A stretch of 64,000 bases of DNA from Methanolobus tindarius DSM 2278 (GTDB taxonomy: Archaea > Halobacteriota > Methanosarcinia > Methanosarcinales > Methanosarcinaceae): positions 62,001 to 126,000 of the forward strand of contig NZ_AZAJ01000001.1 of the NCBI RefSeq assembly GCF_000504205.1, in the 5' to 3' direction. Below the pieces are notes generated by a model. It searched no databases, was not told where the DNA came from, and was given only the letters and a program-made list of their open reading frames with translations. Shown here one piece after another: positions 53,915-62,419 of this stretch; positions within the stretch are counted from its first letter, which is position 1, and the number at the start of each line of letters is the position of its first letter. The translations under genes were made by a program, and so were the position numbers.

Positions 53915-54000
53915 ATCACCATTACTTTCACCCTGCAAACCATGAACATTTATACTACGCTTTACAGAAAGAAATCTGACAATATGGATTGGTGATAAGT

Positions 54001-54495
54001 TTGGAAATCTTAAAGGAACCAGCTATAACAGATTTAGAAGAACGTACAGTTGCTTATGTATCGTTTATGGGGAACTACCTTGGAAATGCCGAAGTGTTTG
54101 CAGGCTTATTTGCTAAACTCTTCAAATGGGCTGCTCCTAAACAGGAACAACTTGTGGGACCAGATACCGTAATGCTTTCTGCTTACTATGATGACCCTGA
54201 AGTAACTCCACCTGATGAGCTTAAACTGGAAGTCTGCATAAGTATTCCTGAAGAGACAGAAGTTGAGAGAGAAATCAAGAAGAAAAAGCTTCCTGGTGGG
54301 AAATATGTTGTTTTAGGCGTGGAACTTACAGGATCAGAAGAATATGGACCAGCATGGGAAGAAGTTGTTAAATGGCTTATGCGCAATGAGCTTGAAATTG
54401 ACATGTCAAGAGCAAGCTATGAAGTTTACCTGAACTCACCGGAAGAGCATCCGCAAGGTCATCATATTGTGGATATCTGCATGCCGGTCAAGTGA
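54001..54495 (+). CDS. GyrI-like effector-binding domain protein
   Basis: 164 residues. I choose TTG 54001 because ggtgat is five bases upstream; the frame is open four codons earlier. EPAITDLEERTVAYVSFMGNYLG is the usual start of the SOUL/GyrI-like fold, with SAYYDDPEVTPPDELKLEVCI and GGKYVVLGVELTG in the middle and YEVYLNSPEEHPQGHHIVDICMPV at the end. There is no DNA-binding domain, so it probably binds or hydrolyses a small hydrophobic molecule. It stands alone. Confidence 0.88.
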   Translation: MEILKEPAITDLEERTVAYVSFMGNYLGNAEVFAGLFAKLFKWAAPKQEQLVGPDTVMLSAYYDDPEVTPPDELKLEVCISIPEETEVEREIKKKKLPGGKYVVLGVELTGSEEYGPAWEEVVKWLMRNELEIDMSRASYEVYLNSPEEHPQGHHIVDICMPVK

Positions 54496-54552
54496 AAAAG
54501 CTAATCGAGTCAAGCAATGATCATTTTTACCTGAAGAAAACATAGAATAGTG

Positions 54553-54585
54553 AAGGTTTTACAGCCCTTCATATTTTTCATTTTC
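54553..54585 (+). terminator. hairpin terminator after the GyrI-like gene
   Basis: GAAGG and CCTTC pair across a nine-base loop and are followed by atatttttcatttt. Confidence 0.5.
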
Positions 54586-54883
54586 ATAAATTAGAAGAAA
54601 GATCCGGCATAATTAATCAGGACTAGGCGACTCATTTCAGAAATTAAATGAACATCATATTCCAGAATTGAGTACATATAGTATATATTCATGTACATTA
54701 TTTGGTATAAAATTGCAGACTTTTTTTATATTGGTTCATATATCGTATAAATTGCAATCAACTACACGGATGAAAGAAAGTAGTTGAATAAATCATCACT
54801 AAAAGACACTTTCTCGTTGAGAAATAATGATATGAAGTATACATTTCCCACAGAGAAACAGTGGCCTGATCATGTTAATATAG

Positions 54884-54965
54884 ATGCTGGCACCAGATTC
54901 CCTCTCTAAAAACCATCATACAACCCTCTCAAACAAATTATGGTTTGCTTTCAACACGCCAGCAT
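54884..54965. ncRNA. nested long-range stem upstream of the second symporter locus
   Basis: ATGCTGGC (54884-54891) pairs with GCCAGCAT (54958-54965), and inside it AAACCAT (54910-54916) pairs with ATGGTTT (54940-54946). CCCTCTC occurs twice in the loops. No coding frame. It lies about 200 bases before the small gene at 55165, in the same relative place as the element at 48529-48610. The rest of 54496-55164 shows only AT-rich DNA. Confidence 0.35.
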
Positions 54966-55087
54966 TTATATCTTTTATATGGACTTTGCAATAGAAGTAA
55001 GCATATAAATTTACAATGAGTTAAAATATCCTTCCATTCAAACTTTTTTATTCAGCCACAGGCATGCAATTTGATTTACTAACCTTT

Positions 55088-55120
55088 AAATATAGTGTCA
55101 TGTTAACAAATGACATGTTA
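55088..55120 (+). promoter_or_regulatory. AAATATAGTGT promoter motif with repeated CATGTTAACAA
   Basis: The motif at 55088-55098 equals that at 48654-48664. Directly after it, catgttaacaa occurs twice in tandem with inverted TGTCAT/ATGACA, a possible regulator site. Confidence 0.4.
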
Positions 55121-55164
55121 ACAACTATCATTATTATTACTACAAAATATATGGAAGGAGAAAA

Positions 55165-55290
55165 ATGCTTGGAATAGATGACCCACAGATATGGCTGGCT
55201 TACATACTCTGCTTTATAAGCGCCATCGGCTGCATTATCTATGGAGCCCTTAAATGGAACGATGATTCCGATGACGGAGAGGTGAACTAA
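55165..55290 (+). CDS. 41-residue single-helix protein paired with the following symporter
   Basis: MLGIDDPQIWLAYILCFI then SAIGCIIYGALKW and an acidic end NDDSDDGEVN. aaggag precedes the ATG. The stop overlaps the carrier ATG (TAATG). Close paralogue of the protein at 48784, which supports real translation. Likely partner subunit of the symporter. Confidence 0.85.
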   Translation: MLGIDDPQIWLAYILCFISAIGCIIYGALKWNDDSDDGEVN

Positions 55291-56876
55291 TGGTACTCAG
55301 TACACCGGTTCTCGGAGTAATTATACTAATATACCTCATGGTGATATTTTACCTGGGGTGGCTTGGATACAAGAAGACAAAACAGACTGAAGATTACATG
55401 GTAGCCGGAAGGCAGATTCATCCTTATATTCTTGCACTGTCATATGGTGCTACATTTATTAGTACTTCAGCCATCATCGGTTTTGGTGGAGCCGCCGGTG
55501 CCCTTGGAATGGGACTTTTATGGCTTGCATTTATGAACATTTTTGTAGGTATCTTTATAGCATTCGTATTATTTGGTTCCAGAACCCGCCGTATGGGACT
55601 TAACCTTGGTGCAGTAACATTCCCGGAACTTCTCGGAAGGCGTTTCCAGTCAAGGTTCATCCAGGGATTCTCAGGAGCACTAATAGGTATATTCATGCCG
55701 CTTTACGCAGGTATTGTGCTTATCGGAGGAGCAAGATTCCTCGAATCAACCCTCAATATAAATTATGACATTGCAGTCCTTATTCTCACAGTTATCGTAG
55801 CAGCTTACGTTATCACCGGCGGACTTATTGCTGTCATGTATACCGATGCCCTTCAGGGAACTCTCATGTTCATTGGAATGGCATTCCTGTTGGTATTCAC
55901 TTATATTAAAATGGGAGGAGTCACTGCTGCCCACTCTGCACTTACAGCTATGAACGACCTTGTCCCTGAAAGTCTTGCAGCCGGAGGGCATCTCGGATGG
56001 ACTTCCATGCCGGCATTTGGCTCGCCAATATGGTGGACACTTGTCTCAACACTGGTACTTGGTGTGGGAATTGGTGTGGTAGCACAGCCTCAGCTTGCAG
56101 TAAGATTCATGACTGTAAAGAACGACACAGCACTAAACAGGGCTGTACTTGTAGGAGGACCTTTCATCCTCATGATGACCGGAGTAGCTTTCACAGTCGG
56201 TGCACTCTCAAACGCATACTTCTATGAGACACTTGGACAGATATCAGTCGTAGTTGCAGGTGGAAATACAGACCTTATCATGCCGGAATTCATCAACAGT
56301 GCAATGCCAGGTACTTTTGTGGTTTTGTTCATGCTGACACTTCTGGCCGCAGCGATGTCAACTCTCAGTTCACAGTTCCACACAATGGGAACCTCAATAG
56401 GACATGACCTTTACCGTGAATTCATTAAAAAGGGAGAGCTTGGACAGACCATCAACATAACAAGAGCAGCAATTGCATTCACCATCCTTGCAAGTGTCGT
56501 ACTGGCATACATACTTCCAATTAGTATCATCGCCCGTGCAACTGCAATCTTCTTCGGACTCTGTGCAGCAGCATTCCTGCCAATGTACACAGGCGCTTTG
56601 TTCTGGAAACGTATGACAAAAGAAGGGGCAATCGCAAGTCTTCTTGTAGGAACCTTCAGTAGTCTTTTCTGGCTGGCTTTTGTGCACAAATCAGAAGCTG
56701 CCCCACTTGGAATCAGTAAAGCCCTTTTTGGTGTTGACACCATACTCACAGGAACCTGGACAGTCGTAGACCCGATACTTGTAGCTACCCCAATTGCATT
56801 TATAGTAGCTATTGTTGTCAGTCTTATGACAAAACCAACACCACAGGAACACCTTGATGTCTGCTACAAGAAATAG
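55290..56876 (+). CDS. sodium:solute symporter (SSS) family transporter, paralogue 2
   Basis: 528 residues with the same motif order as the carrier at 48903: YKKTKQTEDYMVAGRQIHP, SYGATFISTSAIIGFGGAAG, VTFPELLGRRFQSRFIQG, YVITGGLIAVMYTDALQG and LTLLAAAMSTLSSQFHTMG. It came from a duplication of the two-gene unit (small protein plus carrier). It ends with TAG, rare here; a second stop follows five codons later. The histidine kinase on the opposite strand is convergent. Confidence 0.92.
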   Translation: MVLSTPVLGVIILIYLMVIFYLGWLGYKKTKQTEDYMVAGRQIHPYILALSYGATFISTSAIIGFGGAAGALGMGLLWLAFMNIFVGIFIAFVLFGSRTRRMGLNLGAVTFPELLGRRFQSRFIQGFSGALIGIFMPLYAGIVLIGGARFLESTLNINYDIAVLILTVIVAAYVITGGLIAVMYTDALQGTLMFIGMAFLLVFTYIKMGGVTAAHSALTAMNDLVPESLAAGGHLGWTSMPAFGSPIWWTLVSTLVLGVGIGVVAQPQLAVRFMTVKNDTALNRAVLVGGPFILMMTGVAFTVGALSNAYFYETLGQISVVVAGGNTDLIMPEFINSAMPGTFVVLFMLTLLAAAMSTLSSQFHTMGTSIGHDLYREFIKKGELGQTINITRAAIAFTILASVVLAYILPISIIARATAIFFGLCAAAFLPMYTGALFWKRMTKEGAIASLLVGTFSSLFWLAFVHKSEAAPLGISKALFGVDTILTGTWTVVDPILVATPIAFIVAIVVSLMTKPTPQEHLDVCYKK

Positions 56877-56902
56877 AAATTAAAGAGTTAACTTAAAATT
56901 CG

Positions 56903-56928
56903 GGCATTAATTGCCCACACCTATTTTT
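56903..56928. terminator. hairpin terminator between convergent symporter and kinase genes
   Basis: GGGCA and TGCCC pair over a short AT loop and are followed by acacctatttttt. Confidence 0.5.
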
Positions 56929-56959
56929 TGTCTGTCATTTTTTAGTCAACTAAACTGAT

Positions 56960-58237
56960 TCATTCAGCCTGATAAAAGACATTGTCTTCCGAAACAATCA
57001 AAGGCAGATCAATGTGGAAAGTTGAGCCTTCATTAATTCTGCTCTCAACACGGATATTGCCTTTATGACAATTGATTATCCTCTGGCAGATATTAAGTCC
57101 AAGTCCCATACCTGAATACTTTCTTGTCAGGGAACTGTCATTCTGGTAGAATTCCTCAAATATCCGGGGAATATTCTCTTCAGCAATACCGACTCCATTA
57201 TCCCTGATGCTCAAATACAGGCGGTCTTCTTCCTGTTTTGCAGATATGGATATTGTACTGCCTTGTGGAGAGAATTTTATTGCATTATCCAGAAGATAAC
57301 TCAATGCATGGAATAGTTTTTTGCTGTCACCATGAATTACAGGCATCTCATCAGGAAATTCCGTATGCAATTGCAGGTTCTTTTCTTTTAGTGCACGTGC
57401 AGAATGCACCAGAGTAGTTTCTACAAGATCAGAAAGGTTCAACGGAAGGAAATCATATATGTGCATATCTGAGTGGTCATTTCCCATATATTGCAGAGAA
57501 TCGACTATCCTTTCAAGTTTGTTAATATTAAGAAGGGATTTATCAAGGGCTTCGGCCTGTTCATTGCAAACCGGTCCCAGGATACCATCATAGAGAAGTT
57601 CATTATAGCCTTTAATAATTGACAGGGGTGTTCTCATTTCATGACTGAAAATTGATATAAGTTCTTTTTTCATCTTATCTAAAGAACTTAGTTTATCGCT
57701 GTTTGAAGAAAGCTCTTTTTCATATTCGATAAAACGTGCCTCATAATTTTTGAGTTTCAAATTGAGCTTTCCGGCATTTACAAGTAAATCCAGGAATTTG
57801 TATGAACGTGATATAAACATCTCCAGGTCTAAATTGGAAAGAACCGGCACATCACAGACAACTCCCTTACAACCTATTTCATGCTCCTGAAGGAAAGGAC
57901 CAATATAAATCGAGGCAATGTGCCTGTTCTCAAAAACAAATGGAAACATGGCATGCATCAGATCATGGTCACATCGGCATAAATTATAGGTTTTTCTGTT
58001 ATTTTTAGCATCTGATAAAGCATCTGAGTTCTCTTTTGTATAATGCAGAGCGCCGGACATTGAACATTGAATTGTGTTTTCCCTGTTGCAAGGTACAAAT
58101 TGACTTCCAGGCAAGAACAGAACAGTGTTGTTAAGTGTATCAAGTACGGTGTAGGATATACTATAATCCTTACAGAACCCATCCATAAGTTCACGTAGTT
58201 CTGCTACATTTACAAGGTCCGTAAATCCATAATCCAT
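56960..58237 (-). CDS. cytoplasmic sensor histidine kinase with PocR-type sensory domain
   Basis: About 425 residues from MDYGFTDLV (the frame is open 18 codons earlier). The N-terminal 160 residues match PocR ligand-sensing domains (GSQFVPCNRENTIQCS, YNLCRCDHDLMHAMFPFVF, IASIYIGPFL) with several conserved cysteines. A coiled linker leads to the H-box FSHEMRTPLSIIKGYNEL, N-box YLLDNAIKFSP, G1 RDNGVGIAEENIP, F-box IFEEFYQND and G2 GMGLGLNICQ. No membrane segment and no response regulator nearby. PocR domains sense small organic molecules, so it might respond to the solute of the adjacent transporters (inference). Confidence 0.9.
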   Translation of the reverse strand: MDYGFTDLVNVAELRELMDGFCKDYSISYTVLDTLNNTVLFLPGSQFVPCNRENTIQCSMSGALHYTKENSDALSDAKNNRKTYNLCRCDHDLMHAMFPFVFENRHIASIYIGPFLQEHEIGCKGVVCDVPVLSNLDLEMFISRSYKFLDLLVNAGKLNLKLKNYEARFIEYEKELSSNSDKLSSLDKMKKELISIFSHEMRTPLSIIKGYNELLYDGILGPVCNEQAEALDKSLLNINKLERIVDSLQYMGNDHSDMHIYDFLPLNLSDLVETTLVHSARALKEKNLQLHTEFPDEMPVIHGDSKKLFHALSYLLDNAIKFSPQGSTISISAKQEEDRLYLSIRDNGVGIAEENIPRIFEEFYQNDSSLTRKYSGMGLGLNICQRIINCHKGNIRVESRINEGSTFHIDLPLIVSEDNVFYQAE

Positions 58238-58505
58238 AGTTACCACTACTCGATAGCTCTCACTGTTACATAAAAAGCAACATTGTTGCATTTTGTTGTC
58301 TTAATTACTCGATTCCATATATAATAATAGGAAACATAGTTACATTTCTAAAAAATATATTAATAATGATTGATAAAGACTAATTGAGTCGAATAATAAA
58401 CGCAAACCCTTAAATAATAGATAATAGTACAGTTTATTCCGAGTACCCATAAATCATGCGGCACATAAATTAAAGAACAAAATATCAACAGAACCTAATT
58501 ATAGT

Positions 58506-58572
58506 GGCAAAAGCCGTATGACGAGAACTAGAGGGGATATATGTTATAAATAAATGTAACTCGACTTTTGCC
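58506..58572 (-). ncRNA. candidate structured 5' leader or small RNA
   Basis: GGCAAAAG (58506-58513) pairs with CTTTTGCC (58565-58572), and inside it CGAG (58522-58525) with CTCG (58560-58563). On the minus strand a TATA-like tttatattt (about 58593-58604) is 26 bp before the first base of the stem. It could be the 5' end of the kinase leader (starts at 58237) or a separate RNA. The remaining part of 58238-58651 shows no frame. Confidence 0.4.
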
Positions 58573-58651
58573 TAATCATCCTTCGACATAATGAAATATA
58601 AAGCTATCCGTAGTATATAAATGAATAATTAATTATTTTATAGCGGATACA

Positions 58652-59347
58652 TTATAAAATAATTGGAGAGTCAATTTCCATAATTAATACATCCGCATTG
58701 GACACTGTTTTTACAAGACTTGCAAAATACTGTGAATCCTGTAAAATAGCTTCATAGGTATTGTAATGCATTGGTACAACTATTTCCGGACGCAACATCT
58801 CCACTGCCAGTGCGGCATCTTCAGGCCCCATGGTATAACGCCCACCTATAGGAAGAAGTGCAATTTCCGGATTGTACAATCTGGATATAAGTGCCATATC
58901 GCCAAATAGTCCGGTGTCTCCTGCATGATAGATTGACCTTTCACCTGCTTTTATAACAAAACCTGCGGCTTTGCCACCATCTATCTCCCTTCCGGCTTCA
59001 TCAATAGAAGAAGAATGCATGGCATTGGTCATTGTAAAACTTATATTCCCAATGACAATTGTCCCACCAATATTCATACCTTCGGTTTTTATATCCTTAG
59101 ACTTCAGGTACTGGGACAACTCATGTATGCAAACAACTGTGCATCCTGTTCTTTTAGCAATTTGCACAGTATCTCCAAGATGATCCCAGTGTCCGTGAGT
59201 AACTGCAATAATATCCGGACAGAGGTCATTCACATTGACCTTTGCCGAAGGATTTCCTGTTATAAATGGATCGATAAGGATCATGATGTCATCCACATCT
59301 ATCCTGAAACATGAATGTCCAATCCAGGTAAGTACAACATTGTTCAT
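58652..59347 (-). CDS. UPF0173 metal-dependent hydrolase (metallo-beta-lactamase fold)
   Basis: A 231-residue member of the UPF0173 family. WIGHSCFRI, ILIDPFITGNP and the metal motif THGHWDHLGD are near the N-terminus; HAGDTGLFGDM and VPMHYNTYEAI provide the other ligands. The natural substrate is unknown. It starts MNNVVLTW; the gene at 59488 is divergent. Confidence 0.95.
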   Translation of the reverse strand: MNNVVLTWIGHSCFRIDVDDIMILIDPFITGNPSAKVNVNDLCPDIIAVTHGHWDHLGDTVQIAKRTGCTVVCIHELSQYLKSKDIKTEGMNIGGTIVIGNISFTMTNAMHSSSIDEAGREIDGGKAAGFVIKAGERSIYHAGDTGLFGDMALISRLYNPEIALLPIGGRYTMGPEDAALAVEMLRPEIVVPMHYNTYEAILQDSQYFASLVKTVSNADVLIMEIDSPIIL

Positions 59348-59487
59348 GTAGCAAAAACAGTACAGCGGAATAAGAGTTTATCGACAGGAACAACAATGAA
59401 TTCAATATTAGATATAGTCTCAGATACTACAATGTGAGCAATAATAGACGTAATAATTAATTTAAGTTGGGAGACTGAATACCTATC

Positions 59488-60672
59488 ATGGAAATAGGCA
59501 TTGTCGTGCACGGACCCGATGTAGTAGATTCCGGAATGGCTGCAAAACTTATTAGCAGGATAAAGAAGCTTGGAGACATTTCTGTTGTTATGGCAGGAAC
59601 CATCGGGAAAACTGCAGTTCTTGATGCACACCTTGAGAACATAATAGATATAAGTAAAAGTCTCAAACCCAGCAGGTGCATAGAAGAATTCTTCCTGACA
59701 AAGGATCTGGTCATACTACTAAACCATGGCAAGACAACTGAGAATGGTCTTCTTTTTGCAAATATTGTCATTTCAAGAATTAAAGACAGAAATGTAAAGC
59801 CACTCATCCAGATTGAACGTCCTGGTTTGGCAGATGGCAAAGTGGTTCCCTGGAACTTTAAATCCACGGATGAAGCTGAAAGGTTTTCTAAAATGTTTGG
59901 CATGGAACTTGAAGACGTCCCTAAACTTGTCACACCAATCAGTATAGAAGACCACGGACATCGAATCATAAGAAACGTGTACGGCGTCCACGTAGGTGAA
60001 AAGATCATGGTCAACGGAATAATCGTAGGATTTGCAGAGTCCGAATATATCCGTATCATCAGTGAGAATGGCTTTATCCGCGAAATTGAAGGTGCCAGAA
60101 TAAAGGAACATGGCCTTGAAAAACTTCATGGTTACAATAACAGAATTCCAATAGACTTACGTACATGCTGGGTCAAGAGCGGACCTCTAAGAAGTGGTAA
60201 GTTCTCTGTTCGCAGGAGAGAAAAAACTCCGGAAAAATCACACGAAGCTTCCGAAAAAATTGTACATTTCCTACCCAGCACCAATAAAAGAAACCAGCGC
60301 TTAAGAAAGATAAAAGCCGTTATCATCGACCATGAGGCAGAAAGGACATTTGAACTAATAGGTGATGCAGATATTGCAGTAACTATAGGTGATGATACAA
60401 CAGACATTGCTGCTGACATTCTCTACAGACTAAGGATTCCGATTATAGGAATTACAGATGGGGATATTGACGGATTCTCACACATGAAGCATATATATCC
60501 CGGTTCCGTAGTGATACGCCTTGAACCAGGAAACGATGACATTATAGGGAAAAAGATTCGAGAGACTATTTTCAATGGGAAGCCTGTTGCTGAATTCGAC
60601 TCGATAATATTATTAAAGAACAATATATTCACATTGTCGAATAAATTAATCATATTTAGAAAAGATTATTAA
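59488..60672 (+). CDS. DUF2117 archaeal conserved protein
   Basis: A 394-residue soluble protein of the archaeal DUF2117 family. Segments: MEIGIVVHGPDVVDSGMA, SVVMAGTIGKTAVLDA, LLNHGKTTENGLLFAN, the SKMFGMELEDVPKLVTPI middle, and a C-terminal Rossmann-like region VTIGDDTTDIAADIL with GITDGDIDGFSH. Family function unknown; the C-terminal part looks like a nucleotide or sugar-binding fold. It is kept mostly in methanogens. Its own promoter lies in the 140-base gap. Confidence 0.85.
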   Translation: MEIGIVVHGPDVVDSGMAAKLISRIKKLGDISVVMAGTIGKTAVLDAHLENIIDISKSLKPSRCIEEFFLTKDLVILLNHGKTTENGLLFANIVISRIKDRNVKPLIQIERPGLADGKVVPWNFKSTDEAERFSKMFGMELEDVPKLVTPISIEDHGHRIIRNVYGVHVGEKIMVNGIIVGFAESEYIRIISENGFIREIEGARIKEHGLEKLHGYNNRIPIDLRTCWVKSGPLRSGKFSVRRREKTPEKSHEASEKIVHFLPSTNKRNQRLRKIKAVIIDHEAERTFELIGDADIAVTIGDDTTDIAADILYRLRIPIIGITDGDIDGFSHMKHIYPGSVVIRLEPGNDDIIGKKIRETIFNGKPVAEFDSIILLKNNIFTLSNKLIIFRKDY

Positions 60673-60738
60673 TTATTATCTGCTTTAATTTTGCGCATAT
60701 ATAACTTTAAATATAATAATGTCATATTAGGTGGTAGA

Positions 60739-60750
60739 GCTCATTAGAGC
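60739..60750. promoter_or_regulatory. operator-like palindrome before the winged-helix regulator
   Basis: GCTC-ATTA-GAGC between a TATA-like ttaaatata (about 60706-60714) and ATG 60772. It is a candidate autoregulatory site. Confidence 0.35.
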
Positions 60751-60771
60751 ATAACGTAATAAGGGGTTATT

Positions 60772-61152
60772 ATGAAAGATTTTGAAGTAAAGATACTTGA
60801 TGACACAGACTACAAGTTCATTGAAGCACTGAAAAGCCTGGGAATGTCCAGGAATGTAGCAACCACACTTACCTACCTTTCAAATGTGGAAGAAGCATCT
60901 TCTCAGGAGATTGAGATGAGCACCGGTCTGAGACAGCCAGAAGTAAGCGTTGCCATGAGGCATATGCGTGAAAGAAATTGGATTGATATCCACAACAAGA
61001 AAGCAGTTGGAAAAGGCAGACCTACTAAGATCTACAGACTTTCCGCTCCAGTTGAAGATATCATCAAACACTATGAACAGAAGATCATAGAAGACACAAA
61101 GACAACGATGGACGCCATCACCAAGCTTAAAGATATTACAAAAAGAATGTAA
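60772..61152 (+). CDS. winged-helix transcriptional regulator (archaeal, TrmB/MarR-like)
   Basis: 126 residues. MSRNVATTLTYLSNVEEASS and EIEMSTGLRQPEVSVAMRHM form the helix-turn-helix, RNWIDIHNKKAVGKGRPTKIYRL is the wing with a GRP motif, and a C-terminal helix (EDIIKHYEQKIIEDTKTTMD) probably dimerises. No sensor domain. It is likely an archaeal single-domain regulator; target genes unknown. aagggg is the RBS. Confidence 0.88.
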   Translation: MKDFEVKILDDTDYKFIEALKSLGMSRNVATTLTYLSNVEEASSQEIEMSTGLRQPEVSVAMRHMRERNWIDIHNKKAVGKGRPTKIYRLSAPVEDIIKHYEQKIIEDTKTTMDAITKLKDITKRM

Positions 61153-61176
61153 GTTTTTGAGTGTGTCCGGTCAGGA

Positions 61177-61389
61177 TCATCCCTGTGAAGCAATACACAT
61201 AATGGTCAGATTACCGGGCACAGCAATTCCATCTATTGGAACAGCTTTTTTATCTTTTAAAAGAAGGACAGTTTCCTGGTTTATACCAAGAATGTCCAGA
61301 ACGTTTTCATAAGTAGTATCAACCGGAACAGTCAGTTTTTTATTTGAAAGGTCCGAATTGATCAGTTCAATATCAAGTGTTATTGTCAC
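61177..61389 (-). CDS. ubiquitin-like (MoaD/ThiS/SAMP-type) beta-grasp protein
   Basis: A 70-residue protein starting at GTG, which overlaps the stop of the upstream small gene (GTGA). The pattern DIELINSDLSNKKLTVPVDT, VLDILGINQETVLLLKDKKAV (parts) and PIDGIAVPGNLTIMCIASQG is that of small beta-grasp sulfur carriers. The C-terminus ends in SQG instead of the usual Gly-Gly, so it may not be activated normally, or it may act by binding only. Partner E1 enzyme not in the window. Confidence 0.75.
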   Translation of the reverse strand: MTITLDIELINSDLSNKKLTVPVDTTYENVLDILGINQETVLLLKDKKAVPIDGIAVPGNLTIMCIASQG

Positions 61390-61511
61390 TCTACGATCTC
61401 ACCATCCGGGGATTTCAAATCTTCGAGGTTTTCCTGTATAAGCTTTGCATCTAGTTCTTCGTACTTCTTTTCACCTTTACGCTCATAGTCTCTTTTATGG
61501 AACTTTGACAT
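61386..61511 (-). CDS. 41-residue charged protein in operon with the ubiquitin-like gene
   Basis: MSKFHKRDYERKGEKKYEEL then a Glu/Lys-rich helix LIQENLEDLKSPDGEIVE. aggtg precedes the ATG; the frame continues 24 codons upstream without good signals. The 4-base overlap with the ubiquitin-like gene supports coupled translation. No family recognised; too short for a fold assignment. Confidence 0.6.
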   Translation of the reverse strand: MSKFHKRDYERKGEKKYEELDAKLIQENLEDLKSPDGEIVE

Positions 61512-61694
61512 ACGAAAACACCTCGAATAAAATCTGCTGCAATAGGTATTAACCCTTTCGGAAAAAAGGAATACTTTATGCAAAAATATCAGATGAACTT
61601 TTGTTAAAAATCAAAAACCATCGAGAGTTCAGTATCAATTAGAAAGGTATAAATGCTCGCCGGTACAGTATAATTATACATCACATATAATAAA

Positions 61695-62393
61695 ATGGCA
61701 GTGGTAGCGATAGAGATGGGTATTAGTACGCATGAGAGAACACTTGTAGATTTTCTTGCTGTGCTCAGGGGAAAAAGTTCAGTTTTTTGTTATAAGGATA
61801 ATTTGCAGGCACCAGAACTTGTGACAATTATCACACAGGAAATAGAAAATGAGGAAAAAATTCCCGTAATCAGAATCTGCTGGAATGAAAATGAATTGGA
61901 TAATAAGGATTTTTCAGACAATGCTACTTCATTCTATATTTTCAAAAATTTTACTACGGCACTTATCAAAATTGAAAAGATGCTTACCCAGGGAAAACAC
62001 CTGATACTCGTATCAGACATAAGCAACCTTGAAAAAGAGCAGAATTCACGTCCATATATTCGTTTCCTGTCAATTCTTTTGCGTAAAAGTGAAGAATATG
62101 ATAGCACCATGATAGCCATGGTTGGTGAAAAATGCAGCAATCCACTGGTTAAGGCTGAACTGATACCTCATTTTAAAAAAGTATTCCTGCTAACAGAAAG
62201 CAAGACAATTAAAAGCATAGATGGATCCCCTGAAATGAGATATTCCATAGAAAATGGCAAACTCTATCTTGAAACACAGCTTCAGGACGATATGAACAAA
62301 ATAAAAGAGATTTTCAGTCTTACACCCGAAGAAAAGAAAGAACTTGACAGGATAGTCGGAGAAAGTCTTGAGGAATACAGGACATCCCTATAA
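61695..62393 (+). CDS. hypothetical protein, possibly a P-loop-less RecA/KaiC-like domain
   Basis: A soluble 232-residue protein without Walker A. LILVSDISNLEKEQN looks like a Walker-B-type strand, and YIRFLSILLRKSEEYDSTMIAMVGEKCSN plus FKKVFLLTESK recall the later strands of KaiC-like ATPases (my impression). The end (FSLTPEEKKELDRIVGES) is a helix. A TATA-like box is about 20-40 bases upstream. It neighbours ParA and KaiC-like genes. Confidence 0.55.
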   Translation: MAVVAIEMGISTHERTLVDFLAVLRGKSSVFCYKDNLQAPELVTIITQEIENEEKIPVIRICWNENELDNKDFSDNATSFYIFKNFTTALIKIEKMLTQGKHLILVSDISNLEKEQNSRPYIRFLSILLRKSEEYDSTMIAMVGEKCSNPLVKAELIPHFKKVFLLTESKTIKSIDGSPEMRYSIENGKLYLETQLQDDMNKIKEIFSLTPEEKKELDRIVGESLEEYRTSL

Positions 62394-62419
62394 CATATCC
62401 TATCCAGATTTTTAATTAT

